A DNA stretch of 13,117 bases from Acidobacteriaceae bacterium (lineage in GTDB: Bacteria > Acidobacteriota > Terriglobia > Terriglobales > Acidobacteriaceae), in assembly GCA_003135495.1 (NCBI GenBank), contig PLBX01000506.1, positions 908 through 14,024 of the forward strand, read 5' to 3'. The translations under genes and the position numbers were made by a program. The notes under the pieces were generated by a model. The model saw nothing but the letters and a program-made list of their open reading frames with translations, ran no database searches and was not told the DNA's origin. Below are positions 7,496-13,117 of the stretch, in pieces (within the stretch, counting starts at the first letter, position 1; every line of letters begins with the position of its first letter).

Positions 7496-8638
7496 GTGTC
7501 GCCCACCTTGCCCAATCCGATCGAAGCGTCCATTGCAGACGCCTTTGAGAAACAGTTGCCGGCAGAAGACTTGCCCGGGATCTCCATTCGCGACGTTCGT
7601 CGCCAGCCCGAGGAGCCCTTCGATCTCAGCTTCGAGCTAATTTCCGGCTCCAACCGGGTACGGGTTTTCGGCGAAGTGAAACGCACTTTCACACCAAACG
7701 TTCTCCAACAGATTGTCCCCTGGATTGAAAGGTTTAAATTCCTTCGGCCAGACATTGTGATTGCCGTCATTGCCCCCATGCTCTCGCAGCAAGCACAAGC
7801 CTACTGTATCCAGAACGGACTCAACTTCCTCGATCTGGCCGGCAATATCTTTATTGATGTCCCTGGAAAGCTCACTGTGCAACGGACGGGAAGGCGTACA
7901 AAAGGTCTGTCAGCAGCGGAATCGGAAGGGCCACGATCACTCAACGTTTTCTCCGGTCGCACATCGCGCATTTTACGCGTGCTGCTCGAGAACCCGAAGT
8001 CTTGGACTCTCTCCGATATTTCCCGCGAGCTCGCGGCGGAGACCGAACGATTCCGAGCCAGCGTACCCAATACCCAACTTGATTTTCAGGTAAGCCTCGG
8101 CTCCATCTCCAAGGCTACTGCCAGCCTCGAAGAGCAGCTCTTGATTCGTCGTCGCGGGATGTCCTTGGTAGTGCCAGAGCCACAGCGCCTCCTAGAACAG
8201 TGGGCGGAAAAATATCGCGAACGCTACCGCTGGCGGCTGAGAAGTTCATTTCAAACCAATAATCCTTTTGGCCGCACATTGGAAGACATCAATCCAGGAT
8301 TGAAGTCGATCATCACAACGCCGTATTTGTTCAGCGGAGCGATAGCGGCTTCCGATGCCCCATTTGTCGACATCGATCAGGTGGAGATCTTCTTGATCGC
8401 CGGCGCGAGCGACCGACAGCTCCGAGAGTTGAAAAGCGAACCGGATGCCGGTCCGAAATTGCGCTTTACCTATCCCTATGACGACGGCGTCTTCATGTAC
8501 TCCCGGCGCGTAAGTGAAGCTCCGTTAGCCTCTGCTATCCAGGTGTATCTCGATCTGTATGCTCGTGGAGGACGCGACTTCAAGCAAGCCGAGTATCTGC
8601 TCGCGAACTTTATTCGGCCGCGGTGGGGGAAAGCATGA
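7496..8638 (+). CDS. AbiEi-like antitoxin/transcriptional regulator of a type IV TA system
   Basis: The protein has 380 residues with a GTG start; an in-frame stop 15 bases upstream leaves no room for an ATG, and no clear Shine-Dalgarno is seen. The N-terminal part (about 1-125) looks like a restriction-endonuclease-type fold: Asp43, then GEVK (Glu60, Lys62), then QQ at 71-72, then GLNFLDLAGNIFID at 108-121. A winged helix follows at about 155-225 (RILRVLLENPKSWTLSDISR ... VSLGSISKATASLEEQLLIR), then PEPQRLLEQWAEKYR. The C-terminus has ASAIQVYLDLYARGGRDFKQ. DLAGN, wing, LLxxW and QVYLDL are the pattern I know from proteins annotated as AbiEi-family antitoxins. The stop overlaps the next start as ATGA, and that next gene is a nucleotidyltransferase, as expected for AbiE. 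In the known system this protein represses the operon and offsets the toxin. Confidence 0.72.
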   Translation: MSPTLPNPIEASIADAFEKQLPAEDLPGISIRDVRRQPEEPFDLSFELISGSNRVRVFGEVKRTFTPNVLQQIVPWIERFKFLRPDIVIAVIAPMLSQQAQAYCIQNGLNFLDLAGNIFIDVPGKLTVQRTGRRTKGLSAAESEGPRSLNVFSGRTSRILRVLLENPKSWTLSDISRELAAETERFRASVPNTQLDFQVSLGSISKATASLEEQLLIRRRGMSLVVPEPQRLLEQWAEKYRERYRWRLRSSFQTNNPFGRTLEDINPGLKSIITTPYLFSGAIAASDAPFVDIDQVEIFLIAGASDRQLRELKSEPDAGPKLRFTYPYDDGVFMYSRRVSEAPLASAIQVYLDLYARGGRDFKQAEYLLANFIRPRWGKA

Positions 8639-9813
8639 TTCCGGAACCACAGCGAACCTACGTCCTAGAACTGCTGCAGGCGCTCGGGCCAATCGCGGAC
8701 GACTTTGTCGTGGCTGGGGCACAGGCGATGAAGTTCATGCTGCGACAAGCTCGTGCAACCAAGGACATCGATTTTGTCCTTGATGCGGTGGCGCTCCGCG
8801 GCGAGAAAGAGTCAGTTGCATACGTTGCAGAAGCTGAGGTATAGAGTGGTTCCGGGCTCGCAGAATTTCCAATTCCAAAAGGAAATACCAGGCTCGAAAG
8901 AGGTCATGCGCATCGAATTCATGGCTCCCGAAGAACTTAAGCGTGAAAAAGATTTTCGCGTTGACGTTCAAAATGGCATCCACGCTCGCGCTTGTACGGG
9001 AGGGTCGATCGCCATCGCTGAGTCCAGCATTTATGAACTCCGCGGAAAACTGCCAGATGGCGCTGACTATTCTGCATCCATCCGAGTTTACGAAGCCGCA
9101 CGCACTCGTGATGCTCAAGCTGCTGGCGTTGGACGATCGCTACCGCAACATTCGCGGCCCGGCTGAGGCCCGGCACGATCGGGAGGAAGCGCGGACGCAC
9201 GCGGCCGATATTGTTGCGATTCTCAGCGTGCAACCGGACCTGAAGGCGTTTCTACGAGATTTCGAGAAGCAATTCATCGCCGATCTCGCGCTCGGCGTGC
9301 GAGTTCTAAAGATCTCCGACCAATATTTTCCGCAGCGACACCTCGCCCGGACTGTTGGTTTACGAGGAGTACTTGGTCGGCGACAAGCCACTCGATCGTG
9401 CTGCTCGAAGGGAAATCGCCGACGAACTTGAAAGAGCTCACCGTCTGCTGATCGGCGTCCTACCGGCAACCACCTTCTACCAACTCCTCGCCGGAATCCA
9501 GGATTGTTGCGACCCGGAACGCAACGAGGCACTGGTCGAGGAATTCTTGTCAAGCCTCGAGAATGCTGGAATGACCATTCACTCCCGGGACGCCCTACAT
9601 TTTCTCCCTACCAGCGTCTTTGGCGGAGCGTTCAATCGCAGCGACAAATTTGTGGTGAGCACCGGCGAAGTATTGGAGCAACTCACGGAGCCGGAACTGA
9701 TGCTGGCTCGCCAGCACCTCCTTGCCTGTGCCGAACAACTACAGAAAAACGAAGAACTGCCGAAACGCCACGGCCGCGCGTTGCGCTGCGCCGAAGCCCA
9801 GAAAACAGTTTAA
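8635..9813 (+). pseudogene. AbiEii-like nucleotidyltransferase, broken by three +1 frameshifts
   Basis: The gene begins with ATG overlapping the previous stop. It opens with a nucleotidyltransferase core: VVAGAQAMKFMLRQ followed by TKDIDFVLD (the DxD metal pair); VMRIEFM may give the third acid. The frame then closes at 8842. The protein continues in the other two frames, and three single-base removals restore it: one A from AAA at 8806-8808 (giving ALRGEKSQLHTLQKL), one T from TTT at 9087-9089 (giving SASIRVTKPHALVMLKLLAL), and one T from TTTT at 9326-9329 (giving SDQYFRSDTSPGLLVYEEYL). The mended product is about 391 residues ending at 9813. In AbiE systems this enzyme is the toxin. As it stands, only about 69 residues would be made. 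Alternatives are sequencing errors, or, less likely, regulated decoding. Confidence 0.75.
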
Positions 9814-10223
9814 CGATCGCCACGTGTGGCCTGCTGATCAAGAGTTGTCGCACCGCAGCAGGTTCAGTACCACCGATCACCATGTGAAATCAATTACTTG
9901 CCCACAACCTAGCCCGCACGGAAGCACTTTGTCGAAGTGACGAAAAAGCCCACATTGGCGCACATGGGCTCAAGCTTATGGCACATTCTGCGGCACACCT
10001 CGGCGAAGATTGCTGTCTCGATGTAATCGCAGCGAAAGCAATGTGTCCTGACGTAAGTTACTGAAACTACCCAACACGGAATGGCTATCTGAAGCGGTTT
10101 CAGTAGGGGATACTAAGAGTTCGTGGACCATAAACGGAGCAAGAACTGAACATACCAGGATTGTTTTAAGAAATTCCTCTACGCCTGGCCAGTAGGGCGC
10201 GTCGCTTAGCAGGAGGGGACTCA
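9814..10223. other. Region without a firm gene, between the convergent AbiE-like locus and the haemoglobin unit
   Basis: Apart from the terminator at 9943-9970 and a doubtful minus-strand frame (listed separately), I see no coding signal. An inverted repeat CCTGCTG (9830-9836) / CAGCAGG (9856-9862) with a 19-base loop is present but has no T-run, so I do not call it a terminator for the plus-strand gene. Confidence 0.5.
9943..9970 (-). terminator. Rho-independent terminator of the minus-strand unit
   Basis: Read on the minus strand, AGCCCATGT pairs with ATGTGGGCT: nine pairs including two G-T wobbles, around a GCGCCA loop. The stem is directly followed by a run of T. It lies downstream of the truncated haemoglobin gene and six bases after the stop of the doubtful 83-codon frame. 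Confidence 0.7.
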
Positions 10224-10227
10224 TCAT
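9976..10227 (-). CDS. Doubtful small ORF after the truncated haemoglobin gene
   Basis: This frame has 83 codons starting ATGATGAG, with its first codon overlapping the haemoglobin stop in ATGA fashion, and it ends six bases before the intrinsic terminator. That placement is the only support. I recognise no family, the Shine-Dalgarno is poor, and the product (MMSPLLLSDAPYWPGVEEFL at the start) shows no clear domain or convincing membrane segment. The haemoglobin gene may simply have a long 3' untranslated tail. Confidence 0.22.
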   Translation of the reverse strand: MMSPLLLSDAPYWPGVEEFLKTILVCSVLAPFMVHELLVSPTETASDSHSVLGSFSNLRQDTLLSLRLHRDSNLRRGVPQNVP

Positions 10228-10604
10228 CGCTCTACCCGATTGATCATAAAGCTCGACATTTCGTCGAGGAATTTCCGAAGGACTTGCCCGGCCGCTGCCG
10301 GCAGCGCAGCTTCCTCAAGAGCATTGTCCATCAACCGCATCCACCGATCACGGGCGGTTTCATCGATGGAAAAGGGAGAATGCCGCGCGCGGAGTCGTGG
10401 ATGGCCTCTTTGTTCGATGTAGGTCTGTGGCCCTCCAAACCGGCCGATCAGGAAGTCGCGGAGGCGCTGCTCGGCACCTGGAAGATCCCGCATCGTGTAC
10501 ATCGGTCCTAGAAGGTCGTCTTGAGGAACCTGACGATAAAAGGCCGCGACCAAACGCGTGAAACCTTCCGCGCCAATCATGGAATAAACTTCGAGTTCCT
10601 GCAT
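10224..10604 (-). CDS. Group II truncated haemoglobin (trHbO-type)
   Basis: A small cytosolic haem protein of 126 residues with the 2-on-2 globin fold. Landmarks of group II are visible: TyrB10 at Tyr23 (AAFYRQV), the stretch FGGPQTYIEQRGHPRLRARH with the proximal HisF8 at His75, and the group-defining TrpG8 at Trp88 (RDRWMRLM). Family knowledge: group II truncated haemoglobins bind O2, NO and peroxide and are linked to oxidative or nitrosative stress handling. AGGAGAG lies about 10 bases before the ATG, supporting this start. The gene lies 262 bases after the receiver-like gene, so it may have its own promoter; I could not find a clear one. The length is normal for the family. Confidence 0.93.
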   Translation of the reverse strand: MQELEVYSMIGAEGFTRLVAAFYRQVPQDDLLGPMYTMRDLPGAEQRLRDFLIGRFGGPQTYIEQRGHPRLRARHSPFSIDETARDRWMRLMDNALEEAALPAAAGQVLRKFLDEMSSFMINRVER

Positions 10605-10866
10605 GTGCTTTGCTCTCCTGATCGAATTGTTCTGCTATCAGTTCTTGGCGGAGTGCCGAGTCATCGGTTCTTCAATCACTGCACCAGCTTCGGCTGTAAC
10701 TTATCCAGGCCAACGCCGCAGATATTTGGGGCACCACGTAGCGCCGATCTCCGACTCTGCCATGACCGCGGTTCAGGTTATTGAGAGTTGCCTAACCTCC
10801 CCACGATTCGCCGAGAGAAATCGCAGATCTGAATCGCAAGGCAGGCTATGTTTGGCTGAAATGCGG
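10605..10866. other. Gap between receiver-like and haemoglobin genes
   Basis: In these 262 bases I find no convincing gene, hairpin terminator or strong promoter on either strand. A plus-strand frame covering much of it has no family resemblance. The promoter of the haemoglobin gene, if it has its own, should be here. Confidence 0.4.
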
Positions 10867-11214
10867 CTACCCGATTCCCACAAGTGCCTGTCTTACCGTG
10901 TTCACCCACAAAGGCGGATTATCTGCCGGTAAATTGTAATCTGCTCCTGTCACATCTTTGTCTTGCCGACGGAGAGACGCCACTATTGGAACTCCCGACA
11001 GGGTCTCACGGAAATGCGCGGCAAGGTTACATCGTTCTTCCCAAGGCGCTCCGTGCCCGATCAGGACAACACCTACTGTTTCATGCGAGAGATCGAGATC
11101 TCGCGCAGTGCGCGAACCGAGAGCAGAGATTACCGGATGTCCAAGTGATCGGAGGATCTGATCGCGGATTGACAACAGGCTCTCGCGAAATTCAACTTGC
11201 ACGATCGTTGTCAT
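10867..11214 (-). CDS. Small pseudo-receiver (CheY-like fold) protein
   Basis: The protein has 115 residues, the size of a single receiver domain. The order fits a CheY fold: beta1 TTIVQVEF, helix SLLSIRDQILRSLG, beta2 PVISALG, beta3 VGVVLIGHGA, then helix NLAAHFRETLSG, beta4 PIVASLRR and a C-terminal helix WVNTVRQALVGI. The place where a phospho-accepting Asp is expected, at the end of beta3, reads IGHGAPWEE, and the DD/DE pair after beta1 is also missing. It is therefore probably not phosphorylated in the usual way and may act by protein contact. It starts 65 bases after the miniprotein on the same strand, with no strong ribosome site. I have seen similar lone receivers in Acidobacteriota, but the assignment rests on pattern only. 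Confidence 0.6.
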   Translation of the reverse strand: MTTIVQVEFRESLLSIRDQILRSLGHPVISALGSRTARDLDLSHETVGVVLIGHGAPWEERCNLAAHFRETLSGVPIVASLRRQDKDVTGADYNLPADNPPLWVNTVRQALVGIG

Positions 11215-11279
11215 GGCTATTCAGAATCTGTGCCCTTCGGAACAATCTCGCGCCGAGACTCGGCGCAACCTCGGCTTCT

Positions 11280-11369
11280 TCACGTCGGAACGCCAAGCTT
11301 TGGCAACAACCATTGCGTCAAAACCAAGTAGGCTGCGACGAATGCGACTCCCCAAACCCAATCGGGCAT
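11280..11369 (-). CDS. 29-residue single-span membrane miniprotein
   Basis: A short gene encoding one predicted membrane helix: MPDWVWGV, the hydrophobic core AFVAAYLVLTQWLL, and a conserved-looking tail PKLGVPT. AGGAG stands nine bases before the ATG, and that site overlaps the stop codon of the DUF2892 gene, which points to coupled translation. The stop is TGA at 11280-11282. Tails like LPKLGVxT occur in tiny membrane proteins next to transporters and YgaP-type proteins, but I cannot name a family. It most likely sits in the inner membrane and assists the pump or the DUF2892 protein; that role is inference from the operon. Confidence 0.65.
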   Translation of the reverse strand: MPDWVWGVAFVAAYLVLTQWLLPKLGVPT

Positions 11370-11378
11370 CTTTTACTT

Positions 11379-11383
11379 CTCCT
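11379..11383 (-). promoter_or_regulatory. Ribosome binding site overlapping the DUF2892 stop
   Basis: AGGAG on the minus strand shares bases with the TAG stop (11382-11384) of the upstream gene and lies nine bases before the miniprotein ATG. It is the main support that the 29-codon frame is translated. Confidence 0.6.
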
Positions 11384-11570
11384 ATCTGTCTACTCCAAGT
11401 TTCCGCAGAAACGTCATCATCGGGCACCAGTCAGTGAATCCAGATTGAAATAAATTCAGGCCGACAAATGCCGTGAAAAGGTACCAGTAGGGGCTTACGT
11501 AATGCCCCAGCGCCAGTGACAACAGAATAAATGTGCCTGCGATTATACGAATTACTCGTTCCAGTGTCAT
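11382..11570 (-). CDS. DUF2892 / YgaP-type transmembrane protein
   Basis: The protein has 62 residues and fits the YgaP-like transmembrane family (PF11127, DUF2892). It begins MTLERVIRIIAGTFILLSLA, continues through a second hydrophobic span (PYWYLFTAFVGLNLFQSGF) and ends with TDWCPMMTFLRKLG, which holds the typical Cys-Pro motif. Two membrane helices are predicted. AAGGAG lies seven bases before the ATG, a strong site. The gene follows the RND pump by 17 bases and precedes the miniprotein by 12, so all three are probably made together. Family knowledge: in YgaP this domain is fused to a rhodanese; the stand-alone form has no settled function. Confidence 0.88.
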   Translation of the reverse strand: MTLERVIRIIAGTFILLSLALGHYVSPYWYLFTAFVGLNLFQSGFTDWCPMMTFLRKLGVDR

Positions 11571-11587
11571 AAACAGTCTCCTTCAAA

Positions 11588-13117
11588 CTACAAGTTGCTC
11601 TGCGCAACAATCGCGTGCTTCCTCTGGGAGAGGTAGTAAAGTACCGGTACTGCCATCCTCGACAAAACCGTGGACGCGACTTCTCCCGCCATTAATGACA
11701 GCGCCAGGCCTTGAAAAATTGGATCGAACAGAATAACGCTTGCTCCTACAACCACCGCAGCCGCCGTCAGCAGCATGGGACGGAAGCGCACTGCGCCCGC
11801 GTCGACAACCGCATCCTCCAATGGCATCCCTTGCGAGCGGCGGAGTTCGATAAAGTCGACGAGGATGATCGAGTTCCGCACGATGATTCCGGCTCCCGCA
11901 ATAAAGCCGATCATCGACGTCGCAGTGAAGAACGCTCCCATCAAAGCATGCGCAGGCAAAATGCCGACCAAGGTCAGCGGAATCGGCGCCATGATGACCA
12001 GCGGCGTGATGAACGAACGGAACCAGCCGACGACGAGCACATAAATCAACACCAGAACAGCAGCGAAGGCGAGTCCCAAGTCACGGAAGACTTCAACCGT
12101 AATGTGCCACTCGCCATCCCACTTTATGGAAAAGCGGTCGGTGCGATCAGGCAAGGTCGTTCCCTTGTATTGCTTCACTGCATAACCGTCGGGCAACTTT
12201 ATTTTGCCGATCGCGTCGCTCATCTTCATGATGGCGTAAACAGGGCTTTCTTCTCCGCCCGCAACATCGCCGGTGACATAGACGACAGGCTGAAGATTCT
12301 TGCGATATACACTGGTGTCGATCGTGGTCTGTTGCAGCGTCGTCAACTCTTGCAGCGCGATCTGTCCACCCGGAGTCGGCAGCTTCAGGTTGCCCAGGTC
12401 TTCAATTCCCGAACGATCCCGCCGCGCCAACTGCACTTCGATCGGAACGTCCTCTCGTGATTGCGGATCGTGGAGTAAGCCGGCATTAGCTCCGCTAAGT
12501 CCCACCTGCAACGTTCGCGTGACTTCAGCCGCTGATATGCCATGCAGCGCGGCTTTGTCCAGGTCCACCTTCATGTCGTACTTGATCTGCGGATCTTCAA
12601 CGTACCAGTCGACATCCACAACGCCGGAGGTTTGCTGGAATATCTTTTTGACTTGGGCCGCCAATTCGATTTGCCCTTTGTAGTCAGGCCCGTAAACTTC
12701 AGCAACCAGAGTTTGCAAGACTGGCGGACCGGGCGGGACTTCTGCGACCTTGATGCGTGCTCCGAAAGGCTCGGCGATCTTGTCTAACTCCGGCCGCAAC
12801 CGGCGCGCGATCTGGTGACTCTGCGCTTTGCGATCGCTCTGCGAGAGCAGGTTCACCTGAATATCCGCCTGATTAGGCTGGCTCCGCAAAAAGTAATGGC
12901 GCACCAGGCCGTTGAAGTTGTAGGGACCCGAGGTTCCGGCGTAAATCTGATAATTGATGACCTCGGGCTGCTGTCCTAGATATCGTCCCAGCGCCTGCGC
13001 CACGTGCGTCGTCTGTTCCAGCGGCGTGCCATCCGGCATGTCAATGATGACCTGGAATTCACTCTTGTTATCGAAGGGGAGCATTTTTACGCGTACCCAC
13101 TGCAACGGGACAAACGC
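11588..13117 (-). CDS. RND efflux permease, C-terminal half (5' partial)
   Basis: The frame is open to the right edge, so the start is outside; 509 residues or slightly more are visible. This is the second half of an AcrB/HAE1- or HME-type proton-driven pump of the inner membrane. It starts in the second large periplasmic loop ([20 protein letters not shown]; pore and docking subdomains), then gives TM8-12: [74 protein letters not shown] and [20 protein letters not shown]. The [17 protein letters not shown] stretch is the conserved RND helix. The membrane-fusion and outer-membrane partners are expected upstream, outside the window. No metal-binding signature allows a choice between drug, solvent or metal as substrate. 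Confidence 0.94.
   Translation of the reverse strand, partial: AFVPLQWVRVKMLPFDNKSEFQVIIDMPDGTPLEQTTHVAQALGRYLGQQPEVINYQIYAGTSGPYNFNGLVRHYFLRSQPNQADIQVNLLSQSDRKAQSHQIARRLRPELDKIAEPFGARIKVAEVPPGPPVLQTLVAEVYGPDYKGQIELAAQVKKIFQQTSGVVDVDWYVEDPQIKYDMKVDLDKAALHGISAAEVTRTLQVGLSGANAGLLHDPQSREDVPIEVQLARRDRSGIEDLGNLKLPTPGGQIALQELTTLQQTTIDTSVYRKNLQPVVYVTGDVAGGEESPVYAIMKMSDAIGKIKLPDGYAVKQYKGTTLPDRTDRFSIKWDGEWHITVEVFRDLGLAFAAVLVLIYVLVVGWFRSFITPLVIMAPIPLTLVGILPAHALMGAFFTATSMIGFIAGAGIIVRNSIILVDFIELRRSQGMPLEDAVVDAGAVRFRPMLLTAAAVVVGASVILFDPIFQGLALSLMAGEVASTVLSRMAVPVLYYLSQRKHAIVAQSNL

Noticed and set aside
8635..9350. Programmed frameshifting as the reason for the split nucleotidyltransferase gene
   Set aside because: Three separate shifts would be needed in about 520 bases, all +1, and none of the sites is a canonical slippery heptamer or has an evident stimulatory structure.
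9355..9813. Separate gene with a TTG start
   Set aside because: The protein-like text continues upstream of the TTG in the same frame (SDTSPGLLVYEEY) and joins the preceding frame at the TTTT run, so it is better read as the end of the broken nucleotidyltransferase gene.
9830..9862. Inverted repeat CCTGCTG/CAGCAGG as a terminator of the AbiE-like operon
   Set aside because: A 19-base loop and no T-run downstream; likely chance.
10603..11453. Plus-strand open frames opposite the receiver-like gene and its flanks
   Set aside because: No recognisable domains or ribosome sites, and the minus strand carries a better receiver-like product.
11711..12460. 249-codon plus-strand open frame
   Set aside because: It is antisense to the RND pump, whose own frame carries clear conserved helices; the plus-strand product is low-complexity, rich in Arg, His, Asp and Gln.
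1..13117. CRISPR arrays, tRNA or rRNA genes, transposases, integrases and IS ends
   Set aside because: I looked for regularly spaced repeats, tRNA-like arms and recombinase motifs and saw none; mobility of the middle block is therefore only inferred from gene content.

Overview
The window is a bacterial chromosomal segment, moderately GC-rich by eye, with tightly packed genes. The gene mix suggests a soil Acidobacteriota (Terriglobia-like) genome: a MacB-type ABC pair, an exported esterase, an MsbA-like exporter, an RND pump followed by a YgaP-type small membrane protein, a small pseudo-receiver and a group II truncated haemoglobin. This placement is inferred from gene style only; no rRNA or other phylogenetic marker is present.

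Layout. (1) 1-4671, plus strand: export block with the end of a LolD/MacB-type ATPase, its FtsX/MacB permease (4-base overlap), a secreted alpha/beta-hydrolase esterase, and an MsbA-like fused ABC exporter. (2) 4735-6078, minus strand: a YegD-like Hsp70 that has the ATPase domain but no substrate-binding domain. It is divergent from (3) 6225-7103, plus strand, a stand-alone PolA-type 5'-3' exonuclease with a TTG start. (4) 7104-7495: AT-rich non-coding stretch with a candidate promoter and repeated CGAAA boxes. (5) 7496-9813, plus strand: an AbiE-like (type IV toxin-antitoxin) pair. The AbiEi-like protein is intact. The partner nucleotidyltransferase is split over three frames, and removing one base from each of three short homopolymers restores one protein of about 391 residues. 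(6) 9814-10223: mostly featureless, ending a minus-strand unit with a good intrinsic terminator. (7) 10224-13117, minus strand, read right to left: the C-terminal half of an RND pump, a DUF2892/YgaP-type membrane protein, a 29-residue membrane miniprotein, a degenerate response-regulator receiver and a group II truncated haemoglobin.

How they may work together. The MacB-type ATPase and permease form one transporter. The RND pump, DUF2892 protein and miniprotein look translationally linked and may form one envelope complex; the receiver-like protein and haemoglobin follow on the same strand but with larger gaps. The middle block (Hsp70, exonuclease, AbiE pair) is accessory in character. The most notable point is the AbiE-like locus, where the regulator is kept and the toxin-side gene is broken in a very regular way.
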